From assembly GCA_964634815.1 (NCBI GenBank), contig CAZWMD010000003.1, positions 72,008-136,007 on the forward strand: DNA of 64,000 nucleotides, read 5' to 3'. Source of the DNA: JALZVT01 sp964634815. Its GTDB lineage: Bacteria; Pseudomonadota; Gammaproteobacteria; Pseudomonadales; Azotimanducaceae. The position numbers were made by a program, and so were the translations under genes. The first letter of the stretch is position 1; the number at the start of each line of letters is the position of its first letter. Shown here piece after piece: positions 1 to 8,053 of this stretch. Under the pieces are notes generated by a model. The model was not told the DNA's origin, ran no database searches, and saw only the letters and a program-made list of their open reading frames with translations.

Positions 1-1
1 T

Positions 2-295
2 TGGGAGTTGGACAGGAAATTTCAGCTATCCACCGCAACCCGGCCGGACCCCGGGTACTGGGAGGTGCTTGCCGAGATTGAGTCGCTGCTCCCGGGTGAC
101 GTGCTGGGGCTCGCGGTCACAGAAGATTTTGTGCTTTGTTATTGGCGGGAACGGCTCAAGGCGGCTGCGGAAAAAGGCCGCAATCCTGAGGCATTGGTCG
201 CCGATATCCGTGAATTGCTCAATAAAGTTGCGTTTCATCACAACCAGCATTTTCCGCCGCCGGCGGCGCATTCTGAGCCGGAATCACCGGCTTAG
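2..295 (+). CDS. Hypothetical protein, probably 5'-truncated by the window edge
   Basis: The reading frame is open to the left edge of the window. A TTG at 8 is the first possible start, but the frame continues upstream of it, so the N-terminus may lie outside. About 95 residues are visible: a soluble, mixed-charge segment with no membrane helix or signal peptide, ending in a Pro/Ala/Glu-rich tail. I do not recognise a family. Small uncharacterised genes next to topA are common in Pseudomonas relatives, but I cannot confirm homology. It ends about 37 bp before the topA -35 box, so it is probably a separate transcription unit. The coding call rests on the open frame and position only. Confidence 0.45.
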   Translation, partial: WELDRKFQLSTATRPDPGYWEVLAEIESLLPGDVLGLAVTEDFVLCYWRERLKAAAEKGRNPEALVADIRELLNKVAFHHNQHFPPPAAHSEPESPA

Positions 296-331
296 GGCCC
301 CGCCACAGGTCGCAGTTTTCGAAAACCCGTC

Positions 332-361
332 TTGACAGGCGTTAAAATCACCCCGTATAAA
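332..361 (+). promoter_or_regulatory. Predicted sigma70 promoter of topA
   Basis: TTGACA (332-337, perfect -35) is separated by 18 bp from TATAAA (356-361, one mismatch to the -10 consensus). It would start transcription near 368 and give a 5' leader of about 40 nt before the topA ATG at 409. No other gene start lies between. Confidence 0.7.
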
Positions 362-408
362 CGGCGCCGTCCGACAGCTGTACCCGAACAAAAGAGAGCG
401 CACCGCCA

Positions 409-3159
409 ATGGCACGATCCCTCGTCATCGTGGAATCACCTGCAAAAGCCAAGACAATTAACAAATATCTTGGCAAAAACTATGTTGTACGCTCGAGTAT
501 AGGGCACGTCAGGGATCTTCAGGGTGCCCCAGCCGCTGACCACAAGGATCGAGCCAAGGAAGCGGCCAAAACCCGGGCCATGTCGCCTGCCAAGAAAGCC
601 GCCTATAAAAAGAAGCGCGATCGAACCCAGCTTATTCGTCGTATGGGTGTTAACCCGGACAAAGGCTGGGCCGCTAACTACGGCATTGTGTCGGGCAAGG
701 AAAAAACGGTCGAAGAGCTTCGCAAGCTTGCCAAGAATGCTGACGAGATCTATCTCGCGACGGACCTTGATCGCGAGGGCGAAGCCATTGCCTGGCACCT
801 TCAGGAGTTGATTGGTGGCGATGCCAGTCGGTTTAAGCGCGTGGTATTTAACGAAATCACCCGCAAGGCGGTGCAAGAAGCGTTCTCCCAGCCCTCAGTG
901 GTTGATCTGGATATGGTCAACGCCCAGCAAGCGCGGCGTTTTCTGGATCGGGTTGTGGGCTTTCAACTGTCACCACTGCTCTGGGCCAAGGTTGCCAGAG
1001 GGCTATCTGCTGGCCGGGTTCAGTCGGTAGCGACCCGCCTTATTGTCGAGCGCGAGCGGGAAATCCGAGCGTTTGACCCCGAAGAATATTGGGAAGCCTT
1101 TGCCGAGTTACAACGTGCAGGCGAAACCGGTACGCACCGCTTCCAGGTGGTAAAAGAAGATGGGGCCAACTATCGGCCGGGCTCGCAGGAGGCATCGGAT
1201 GCCGCTCTTGCAAAGCTCAAGGATGCCCATTTTGAAGTGAGCAAACGTGAGGACCGCCCCACCAGCACCAAGCCTGGTGCGCCGTTCATCACCTCAACTC
1301 TGCAGCAAGCGGCGAGCACCCGACTCAGTTTCAGCGTCAAGAAAACCATGACGATGGCACAACGCCTTTATGAGGCCGGTTACATCACCTACATGCGAAC
1401 CGACAGTACCAACCTGTCGACCGAAGCGGTTGCCAGCGCCCGCGATCATATTCTCGAGCACTACGGCAAAGACTATTTGCCGGAAGACCCCATTAAGTAC
1501 ACGAGCAAAGAAGACGCTCAGGAAGCGCACGAAGCGATAAGGCCGTCGAACGTGGGTACGGTTGCCGATATGGTCACCGGAGTAGACCCGGACGCAGTGC
1601 GCCTGTATGACCTGATCTGGCGACAGTTTGTCGCCTGCCAGATGCCCCGAGCCCGCTATCTGAGTTCCAACGTGCAGGTGGCTGCTGCCGGTTTTGAGTT
1701 ACGTATTCGCGGCCGAATACTGCAGTTCGATGGCTATACCAGGGTACAGCCACCAACCTCCAAACGTGAGGAAGATCGTGCTCTGCCTGATCTTCAGGTG
1801 GGAGAGGTGCTGACTCAGAAAGAACTGGAAGGGATTCAGCACTTTACCAAGCCGCCGCCACGTTACGGCGAAGCCAGTTTGGTGAAAGAACTGGAGAAGC
1901 GCGGTATTGGCCGGCCTTCGACCTACGCGGCGATTATCTCGACGATCCAGGATCGCGGCTATGTGACGCTCGAGAATCGGCGGTTTTACGCCGAGCGAGT
2001 GGGTGAGTTGGTTACCGAAAGACTGGTTGAGAACTTCAATGATCTGCTCGACTACGGTTTCACGGCGCGCATGGAAGAGCAACTTGATGCCGTCGCTCAG
2101 GGCGACACAGATTGGCGCAAGGTGCTCGATACCTTTTATGACGGCTTCTCTGAGCGTTTGGTTGACGCGGCGGATGCGGAAAATGGCATGCGTCCGAATG
2201 AACCAACCAACACCGATATTGAGTGTCCTAAATGTCAGCGACACATGCAGGTCCGTACAGCGAGCACCGGGGTATTCCTGGGGTGTTCCGGTTACGCGCT
2301 GAAGCCCAAGGAGCGCTGCACCCAAACGCTCAATCTGATTCCTGGCGAGGAAGCCGTAGATGTCGAAAAGGACGACGAGGGCGAGGCGAAGTTGCTGCGC
2401 AACAAACGCAAGTGCCCAACCTGCACCACACCGATGGACAGCTACCTGATTGACGAGACCCGCAAGCTGCATGTTTGTGGCAACAATCCGGACTGTGCCG
2501 GGTTTGAAATCGAACCGGGAACCTTCCGCATCAAGGGTTATGACGGTCCGGTACTGGATTGCGATAAATGCGGCGCAGAGATGCAGCTAAAGTCTGGACG
2601 CTTTGGCAAATACTTTGGCTGTATGTCCGAGGACTGCAAGAACACCCGTAAGTTGCTGCGCAGTGGCGAGCCTGCGCCACCCAAGGCTGATCCTGTACCC
2701 ATGCCTGAACTCGCCTGTCGTAAAGTGGAAGACCACTATATTTTGCGCGATGGCGCTGCAGGCATCTTCCTGGCTGCCAGTCAGTTTCCAAAGCACCGTG
2801 AAACCCGGGCCCCGTTGGTCAGTGAGATCATTCCTCACGCCAATGAGCTGGACCCAAAGTTTGCCTATTTGCTCGAAGCGCCGGTTGCTGATCCAGATGG
2901 CCGGCCCTCGGTGATCAAATACTCACGAAAAGAAAAAGAGCAGTACGTGGCCAGCGAAGACGATGGCAAGGCCACCGGTTGGCGGGCGCACTACGTAGAC
3001 GGAAAATGGGTTGAGCATATTCCGCCGCCGAAAAAGAAAGCTGTGAAAAAGACGGCCGCCAAAAAGAAGGCTGCGAAGAAGAAGGCGCCAACCAAGCGCA
3101 AAACCTCAACCAAATCGACCGGTTCGGATGCGGATAAGGACGTTAAGAAAAGCGCGTAA
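409..3159 (+). CDS. topA: DNA topoisomerase I
   Basis: Type IA topoisomerase, 916 aa, which relaxes negative supercoils through a transient 5'-phosphotyrosine link. The Toprim domain begins at residue 4 (LVIVESPAKAKTI) and contains the acidic metal-binding stretch ATDLDREGEAIAWHL. The catalytic tyrosine is Y328 in the family motif YMRTDST. The C-terminal third holds zinc-ribbon repeats with CPKC, CPTC and CDKC knuckles, followed by a very Lys/Ala-rich tail that should bind DNA. Length and order match gammaproteobacterial TopA (about 865-920 aa). The ATG at 409 gives the standard N-terminus MARSLVIVES. A strong promoter lies just upstream, and lexA is convergent downstream. Confidence 0.98.
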   Translation: MARSLVIVESPAKAKTINKYLGKNYVVRSSIGHVRDLQGAPAADHKDRAKEAAKTRAMSPAKKAAYKKKRDRTQLIRRMGVNPDKGWAANYGIVSGKEKTVEELRKLAKNADEIYLATDLDREGEAIAWHLQELIGGDASRFKRVVFNEITRKAVQEAFSQPSVVDLDMVNAQQARRFLDRVVGFQLSPLLWAKVARGLSAGRVQSVATRLIVEREREIRAFDPEEYWEAFAELQRAGETGTHRFQVVKEDGANYRPGSQEASDAALAKLKDAHFEVSKREDRPTSTKPGAPFITSTLQQAASTRLSFSVKKTMTMAQRLYEAGYITYMRTDSTNLSTEAVASARDHILEHYGKDYLPEDPIKYTSKEDAQEAHEAIRPSNVGTVADMVTGVDPDAVRLYDLIWRQFVACQMPRARYLSSNVQVAAAGFELRIRGRILQFDGYTRVQPPTSKREEDRALPDLQVGEVLTQKELEGIQHFTKPPPRYGEASLVKELEKRGIGRPSTYAAIISTIQDRGYVTLENRRFYAERVGELVTERLVENFNDLLDYGFTARMEEQLDAVAQGDTDWRKVLDTFYDGFSERLVDAADAENGMRPNEPTNTDIECPKCQRHMQVRTASTGVFLGCSGYALKPKERCTQTLNLIPGEEAVDVEKDDEGEAKLLRNKRKCPTCTTPMDSYLIDETRKLHVCGNNPDCAGFEIEPGTFRIKGYDGPVLDCDKCGAEMQLKSGRFGKYFGCMSEDCKNTRKLLRSGEPAPPKADPVPMPELACRKVEDHYILRDGAAGIFLAASQFPKHRETRAPLVSEIIPHANELDPKFAYLLEAPVADPDGRPSVIKYSRKEKEQYVASEDDGKATGWRAHYVDGKWVEHIPPPKKKAVKKTAAKKKAAKKKAPTKRKTSTKSTGSDADKDVKKSA

Positions 3160-3184
3160 CCCCTGGGGTGACGCGCGACAGGTT

Positions 3185-3214
3185 GCAGGCAAGGTCTAAG
3201 CAGGCAAGGTCTAA
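3185..3214. repeat. Perfect 15-bp tandem direct repeat between topA and lexA
   Basis: The unit GCAGGCAAGGTCTAA occurs at 3185-3199 and again immediately at 3200-3214. It lies in the 82-bp space between the convergent 3' ends of topA and lexA. The two copies are identical, so the duplication is probably recent. No hairpin with a T-run was seen in this spacer. Confidence 0.85.
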
Positions 3215-3241
3215 AGAGGGGCGGTGAGAGAGAGTAGTGGG

Positions 3242-3841
3242 TCAGTGGCGTCTTAACACGCCAACACTCAACCCTTCGATGGAGAAGGCCTGTTCTCGAA
3301 GGTCAACCTTGATCGGTTCATACTCCGGGTTTTCGGGCAGCAGAGTGATCTGGTGTTTTGCCCGGCCGCGCTGCAGCCGCTTCACAGTGACCTCATCTTC
3401 GATTCTGGCGACAATAATTTGTCCATTAGCGGCATCTTCGGTTTTGTGTACCGCCAGCAGATCCTGATCGAGAATGCCTACATCGCGCATGCTGTCGCCT
3501 CTGACCCGCAACAGATAGTCTGCCCTTGGATGGAAAAATTCCGGCGGTACAGCGCAGTGTTCCTCAACATGCTCCGCGGCCAGAATGGGTTCGCCTGCAG
3601 CCACCTGACCGACAATGGGGAGGCCCGCGTCTTCTGGCAGTCTGATACCGCGACTGGTGCCTGGAATGATCTCAATCGCGCCTTTGCGTGCCAGTGCCTT
3701 AAGATGCTCTTCTGCTGCGTTGGCGCTTTTAAAACCGAGTTGTGCGGCAATGTCGGCACGGGTTGGTGGGTAGCCAGTGGCAGAGATATGTTTTCTAATC
3801 AGATCAAGAACTTGCGACTGCCTTGTGGTAAGCTTCTGCAT
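3242..3841 (-). CDS. lexA: LexA, SOS-response repressor and autoprotease
   Basis: Transcriptional repressor of the SOS regulon, 199 aa. The N-terminal winged helix covers about residues 1-68 (start MQKLTTRQSQVLDLI, recognition region TRADIAAQLGFKSANAAEEHL). Residues 75-199 form the S24 self-cleavage domain. The scissile bond is A82-G83 in QVAAGEP, and the Ser/Lys dyad is S117 (RGDSM) and K154 (TVKRL). Everything needed for RecA-stimulated autocleavage is present. The gene is convergent with topA. Two tandem SOS boxes lie 114-147 bp upstream of its start, which implies autoregulation with an untranslated leader of roughly 100 nt. No sulA-like division inhibitor adjoins it here, unlike the Pseudomonas arrangement. 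Confidence 0.97.
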   Translation of the reverse strand: MQKLTTRQSQVLDLIRKHISATGYPPTRADIAAQLGFKSANAAEEHLKALARKGAIEIIPGTSRGIRLPEDAGLPIVGQVAAGEPILAAEHVEEHCAVPPEFFHPRADYLLRVRGDSMRDVGILDQDLLAVHKTEDAANGQIIVARIEDEVTVKRLQRGRAKHQITLLPENPEYEPIKVDLREQAFSIEGLSVGVLRRH

Positions 3842-3954
3842 GTTTTTTGACTCGCTAAGTAGGACGTTTTAAGGGGTAAAGGCTTTGCTAGTGGGCAAAC
3901 CTGGGAAGCAAATGTAGTGTGCTCAGGGCCGGTTTGAATCTTGCACTCATAAAC

Positions 3955-3970
3955 CTGTATCTATATACAA
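3955..3970. promoter_or_regulatory. SOS box 1 (LexA operator) between lexA and the divergent envelope genes
   Basis: The site CTGT-ATCTATAT-ACAA matches the gammaproteobacterial LexA consensus CTGT-N8-ACAG with one mismatch and has the typical AT-rich core. On the plus strand it overlaps a plausible promoter: TTGCAC at 3941-3946, a 17-bp spacer and TATACA at 3964-3969. Bound LexA would therefore cover the -10 element of the rightward genes as well as control lexA. Confidence 0.75.
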
Positions 3971-4908
3971 TGCTGGGACTATATACAGTTACTAAACACT
4001 CGACAAGCCGCGGCTGGCAGCCGCTAGTGCTTGCGCTGGGCGCGGGCGTGTTGTTGTTGGCAAGCAGTTGGCCTGTGTGGGCTGCGGAACCGGCGCCAGA
4101 GAGCCAGGCCTCATCCACTCAAAGCGCTATCCAAAACGCTACCCAAACCAGGACAACCGTTGAGCGTGGGCTCGAGATTTTCCAGGAGGCGGATCGGCGG
4201 CAGTCCGGTTTTGTTGACATGCTGGTTGATCTGAAAATGATCTTGCGCAATCGCAAAGGTAATGCGGTGTCCCGTGATCTGGAGCTTCGTCAGCTGGAGG
4301 TGCCCGATGGCGGCGACAAGCTTATGGTGGTCTTCAATACCCCCAAAGCGATTGCCGGGACGGCCTTGTTGTCTCACGGTCAGATCACCCGTGAGGATGA
4401 TCAATGGCTCTATCTGCCCGCACTTAAGCGGGTGAAAAAGATCGCGTCAAGAAATCGTTCCGGTCCTTTTCTGGGCAGTGAGTTTTCTTATGAAGATCTG
4501 TCGACCCAGGAGGTCGAGAAATACACCTATAACTATCTGCGAGAAGAAGCCTGCGGTGACCAAAACTGCTTTGTGGTAGAGCGTCGTCCTGGCCCAAATC
4601 TGTATTCGGGTTATTTGCGGCAGGTATTCTGGCTCGATACCGAACATTACCGCACTCAGAAAGTTGACTACTACAATCGTGGTGACCGGCTCACCAAAAC
4701 CCTGGTGGGCAGTGATTTTGTTGTGTTTGATGTTCCCGCGGTCGACCCGGCGTCAGGGTCTGCGAAGATCTGGAAGGCTGGCCGCATGCTCATGACCAAT
4801 CACGTAACCAAAAAGAGCACCGAGTTGACCTGGGATGCATACCGTTTTGGTGTTGGTTTGAGTGCTGAGCGTGATCTTTCTGTCACGAGTCTGCGCAGAG
4901 TCAGATAA
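3970..4908 (+). CDS. Exported LolA-like protein (outer membrane lipoprotein-sorting protein family)
   Basis: The protein has a signal peptide (hydrophobic stretch LALGAGVLLLASSWPVWA, probable cleavage before AEPAP) and a mature region of about 270 residues. It resembles the LolA-fold 'outer membrane lipoprotein-sorting protein' family: predicted half-barrel strands, with the segment GQITREDDQWLYLPALKRVKKI and later SEFSYEDLS. Such proteins usually work with RND exporters or outer-membrane partners in lipid traffic; no RND gene is present here. The start is uncertain. ATG 3970 gives a normal signal peptide with a basic n-region but overlaps SOS box 1 and the promoter. GTG 3919 and GTG 4027 are alternatives. 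Its stop overlaps the next gene's ATG by one base, so the two form an operon. LexA control is inferred from the adjacent boxes. Confidence 0.78.
   Translation: MLGLYTVTKHSTSRGWQPLVLALGAGVLLLASSWPVWAAEPAPESQASSTQSAIQNATQTRTTVERGLEIFQEADRRQSGFVDMLVDLKMILRNRKGNAVSRDLELRQLEVPDGGDKLMVVFNTPKAIAGTALLSHGQITREDDQWLYLPALKRVKKIASRNRSGPFLGSEFSYEDLSTQEVEKYTYNYLREEACGDQNCFVVERRPGPNLYSGYLRQVFWLDTEHYRTQKVDYYNRGDRLTKTLVGSDFVVFDVPAVDPASGSAKIWKAGRMLMTNHVTKKSTELTWDAYRFGVGLSAERDLSVTSLRRVR
3973..3988. promoter_or_regulatory. SOS box 2 (LexA operator), tandem with box 1
   Basis: CTGG-GACTATAT-ACAG has one mismatch to CTGT-N8-ACAG. Its start is 18 bp from that of box 1, close to two helical turns. Two tandem boxes in front of lexA are also known in Escherichia coli. 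The site lies downstream of the -10 of the predicted rightward promoter, so it would also block rightward initiation. Confidence 0.72.
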
Positions 4909-6569
4909 TGAGGCGCGCTTGGTTATGGCGCATGGTGACGGCTGCCTTTGTGGCGGTCCTCATATTACCAACCACAGCGTTTGCTGATACTTCTCAGGCA
5001 GTTCCAGAGGCGGTTTTGGAAACCGGCGTAGAGATTCGGCTGGTGTACGGCAGTTTTTCGGTGGAAGAAAACGCGCACAGATTTGCCTCAGAACTGACGA
5101 CACAATTTTTATTTTCGGCCCAGGTTCAGGAAGTCAAAGAGCGGGGCGGTGCCACCGTGCGCACCTACCGGGTAGTAAGCCCGGTAGAATCGGCAGACAC
5201 TATTGAGAACTGGCGTGCGCAGGCCCGGGCGGTGGGCATGAGCCCCTGGCGCTTGATAACCCAACCGCAACCTCAACAGCCCCGCATACTCGACGAACCG
5301 CGGACAGAACAGCCTGTTGCCGATCCGGCGCCAAAGACGCCGTTGGCGGAGACTCTGGCCAGCGCCGAAAAAGCCCCACGGGTGCTGGAAAATTTCAATT
5401 TTGATCTGGACTTTGGGCTGCAAAATCGGCTGTTTGCGAGACGCGGCAGTAACAACCCCGACCAGGCTCAGCAGTCAGCCAGTGCCCAGCTCAGTACGTC
5501 CACTGAGCTTGCGCAAGGCCGATATCTGCTTGCGCTGGATTTGTTTGGCCGCTGGGACAGCGACGATGCCCAGCGCTCACACACGGATGTGCGCGAATTT
5601 TCTGTCACCCATATTGCAGACCGCTGGCAGGTGCAGGCTGGCGTAGGGCAGGTGTTCTGGGGTGTTGTTGAATTCAACCATCTGATTGACGTGGTTAATC
5701 AAACCGATTTGGTGGAGAACCCCGATGGCGAAGACAAGCTGGGGCAGCCAATGGTGACCTTCACGGCCTTGCCTGACTGGGGCAGTGTCGAACTCTTTAT
5801 CTTGCCCGGATTTCGCAAACGCACACTACCAGGCATTGACGGTCGCCTGACGCTTGCGTTGCCCATTGATCGCGGTGCATCAGAGTTTGAATCAGGGGCT
5901 GAAGAAAATCGCGTCGATGGACTGCTACGGATAAGCACGGCGTTTGCCGGTGTGCTGTTTGATGTCTACCATTTCAATGGTACGCGCCGCACACCGCGCT
6001 TTGAGGTTCGTTCGCGCACACCCGAGACTGGCGATAATCTCTTTTTGGTACCTAACTACGACACCGTTAAACAAACCGCTCTGGCAGCCCAGGCGAACTC
6101 CGGTGATACAGCCTTTAAACTCGAAGCGTTGCAGCAAGATGGTGGGCCTGAAAGCTACTGGGCGGCGGCCTTTGGTGTGGAACATACCTTTGTTGGCGTT
6201 TTGGGCAGTGCAGCAGATCTGGGTGCGGTGGTGGAGTATCACTACGACAGTCGCGATGGGGATGCTTTTGATTCCTTCTTTGAAAGCGATCTGGCGCTGG
6301 GTGCGCGACTGGCGGTCAATGACATCAATGATTCGCAGGCGCTTTTGGGCGTAGTGTGGGACACTAAATCCGGGGAGTGGGTGGTGCAATTGGAAGGCAG
6401 CCGGCGCCTGAATGATCACTGGAGTCTCGCGCTTGAGACCCGCTGGTTCATGGGTGGCCAAGCGCTTGGCAGGGATGCATCAATCGCTGATCTGCTCGAC
6501 ACCAAAAACAAACTTGGCGCTGTGCAACGTGACGATTACCTCCAACTCGAATTCACTCGTTTCTTCTAG
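4908..6569 (+). CDS. SPOR-domain outer-membrane beta-barrel protein
   Basis: This 553-aa protein begins with a signal peptide (MRRAWLWRMVTAAFVAVLIL..., cleavage near AFA-DTSQ). Residues about 40-115 look like a SPOR domain (RLVYGSFSVEENAHRFASEL and a second half TYRVVSPVES...WRAQARAVGM), a fold that binds peptidoglycan lacking stem peptides at division septa. A Pro/Gln-rich linker follows (about 118-150). The rest is rich in alternating aromatic/polar strands and ends in ...LEFTRFF; the terminal Phe is the usual outer-membrane insertion signature. I recognise no transporter family with confidence, and call it a barrel by pattern. It is translationally coupled to the LolA-like gene (TAATG overlap) and so probably shares the LexA-overlapped promoter. 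Confidence 0.72.
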   Translation: MRRAWLWRMVTAAFVAVLILPTTAFADTSQAVPEAVLETGVEIRLVYGSFSVEENAHRFASELTTQFLFSAQVQEVKERGGATVRTYRVVSPVESADTIENWRAQARAVGMSPWRLITQPQPQQPRILDEPRTEQPVADPAPKTPLAETLASAEKAPRVLENFNFDLDFGLQNRLFARRGSNNPDQAQQSASAQLSTSTELAQGRYLLALDLFGRWDSDDAQRSHTDVREFSVTHIADRWQVQAGVGQVFWGVVEFNHLIDVVNQTDLVENPDGEDKLGQPMVTFTALPDWGSVELFILPGFRKRTLPGIDGRLTLALPIDRGASEFESGAEENRVDGLLRISTAFAGVLFDVYHFNGTRRTPRFEVRSRTPETGDNLFLVPNYDTVKQTALAAQANSGDTAFKLEALQQDGGPESYWAAAFGVEHTFVGVLGSAADLGAVVEYHYDSRDGDAFDSFFESDLALGARLAVNDINDSQALLGVVWDTKSGEWVVQLEGSRRLNDHWSLALETRWFMGGQALGRDASIADLLDTKNKLGAVQRDDYLQLEFTRFF

Positions 6570-6600
6570 AGAACCCGTTCAAGCCGTTGGCTTTGACAAT

Positions 6601-7113
6601 ATGCCCGACTCTACCCTGGTGTTTGATAAAGCCAGTATTGTGCGCGCTATCGATCGACTTGCGGTACAGATGAACGCAGAGTTACACAACACCAATCCGG
6701 TGTTTTTATCGGTGCTGCATGGTGGCTTGCCGTTTTCCGGTGATCTGCTGATGCGTTTCCAGGGCGGCTGCGATCTGGGTTGTGTGCATGTTGGTCGCTA
6801 CGGCGCGCAAACTACGGGCGGAGAGCTTACCTGGCACATGCAGCCGAGTGCGGATCTAACTGACCGCCTTGTGGTATTTGTTGATGATGTGCTCGATAAA
6901 GGAGAGACGCTGGCTGCGCTGCGTGCCAGAGCGCTAGAGCTTGGCGCCAAAGAAGTTCGTGCGGCGGTACTGGTTCGCAAGGCGGTTGAGCACTGCATCA
7001 GTCAGGCGGAATACATTGCGCTGGAAGCGCCAGATCTGTTTTTGTTTGGCTATGGCATGGATATCGACGGGCAGTGGCGCAATCTGCCAGAAATCAGGGC
7101 CATCATCGAATAG
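6601..7113 (+). CDS. hpt: Hypoxanthine-guanine phosphoribosyltransferase
   Basis: Purine salvage enzyme, 170 aa, transferring phosphoribose from PRPP to hypoxanthine or guanine. The PRPP-binding motif is VVFVDDVLDKGETL (about residues 95-108), and the N-terminal PPi loop is SVLHGGLPFSGDL. The C-terminal LFGYGMDIDGQWRNLP matches the base-binding and dimer end of HPRT-type enzymes. ATG 6601 is preferred: an upstream extension of the frame to 6412 would overlap the barrel gene in another frame. No clear Shine-Dalgarno is seen. It sits 31 bp after the SPOR gene and is convergent with csiV. Confidence 0.93.
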   Translation: MPDSTLVFDKASIVRAIDRLAVQMNAELHNTNPVFLSVLHGGLPFSGDLLMRFQGGCDLGCVHVGRYGAQTTGGELTWHMQPSADLTDRLVVFVDDVLDKGETLAALRARALELGAKEVRAAVLVRKAVEHCISQAEYIALEAPDLFLFGYGMDIDGQWRNLPEIRAIIE

Positions 7114-7137
7114 AGCCCCGCCTGTTACTGCGCGAAG

Positions 7138-8053
7138 CTACTGCAATAGGGCGAACTGCTCCTGCAGACGTTGGTCGGCAACCACTGGTGTGATCCTTAC
7201 CAGGACACCAAGTTCGGGGTGGNNNNNNNNNNNNNNNNNNNNNNNNNNNNNNNNNNNNNNNNNNNNNNNNNNNNNNNNNNNNNNNNNNNNNNNNNNNNNN
7301 NNNNNNNNNNNNNNNNNNNNNNGCGAAGGCATTGTCAGCGAAGTTATCCCTTGAATCGATTGCACCACTGTTTGACTCGTTCGCATCAACAGGTATCGGG
7401 CGCGGGTTGGAGCGAGGTGGCACAGATTGAATCCAACCTTTGTGCATCAACACTTCAATATGGCGACTTTTTTGCAATCGCTCGGCAGCATCAACCAGGG
7501 TGAGCTCTTCATCGGGAAGCCACTGCCCGTCGCGCGCTCTAAGCTGGGTCTCCCAGGTTGCCATATTGCGGGCGACCAGCTCGCCGAGATCATCAACGGC
7601 GTCGTAGTCTTTGATACTCTCCCAGGGCTCAGCTTCAAGTTCTGGACGCTGGGCTGCCAACGGATCATCTCCGTCATCTCCATTATCTCTATCACCAGCG
7701 GCATTACTTGCTTGCCCGAGAGTCAGCACGTTGATGGCTTCATCAGTCGAACCCGTGTCGCCGTCAGAGTCGGCAAGTGCGCTGTCCAGGGACAATGCTT
7801 CCTCTGCAACGCTGCGCATTTTGCCTTCCAGCACGGTGGCCTCGCTGTCAGTCGCCCTGGTATTGCGAAACACAATCACCTCAGTTGTGTACCAACGCTC
7901 TTTGAGAGCGTCATGCATCAGGTCGACGGTATCTGCCGCGTAGACAGAGCTTGTGACGCCAAAGGCCCCAGCGAGAGCCAGGAATTGAAGCCGGTTTTTG
8001 TGCCTCACAGCGAGCCGAATTGCCCGGCGGCTTGCCTGTTTAAGGTCGATCAT
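7138..8053 (-). CDS. csiV: CsiV-like (DUF2803) protein, interrupted by an assembly gap
   Basis: The N-terminal part has a basic n-region and hydrophobic core (LQFLALAGAFGVTSSVYA), then the CsiV hallmark RWYTTEVIVFRN and a long acidic, low-complexity stretch. Known CsiV proteins bind peptidoglycan in the periplasm and help cell separation by stabilising FtsI. The 100-N gap at 7223-7322 cuts the gene. Downstream of it the sequence that matches the family's C-terminus (HPELGVLVRITP...QEQFALLQ, stop at 7138) is in another frame from the N-terminal part. The printed gap length must therefore be wrong: the true missing length should be a multiple of three. The gene follows mfd with a one-base stop/start overlap, the usual csiV position. 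Confidence 0.8.
7223..7322. other. Assembly gap of 100 N inside csiV
   Basis: A run of exactly 100 N, the conventional size for a scaffold join of unknown length. Translations crossing it are not reliable. Confidence 0.99.

Noticed and set aside
1699..2472. 257-residue open frame on the minus strand inside topA
   Set aside because: It is fully antisense to a clear topA reading frame and shows no family features; a codon-bias shadow.
5925..6461. 178-residue minus-strand frame inside the SPOR-barrel gene
   Set aside because: Antisense to a continuous barrel-like protein; composition is that of a mirrored frame.
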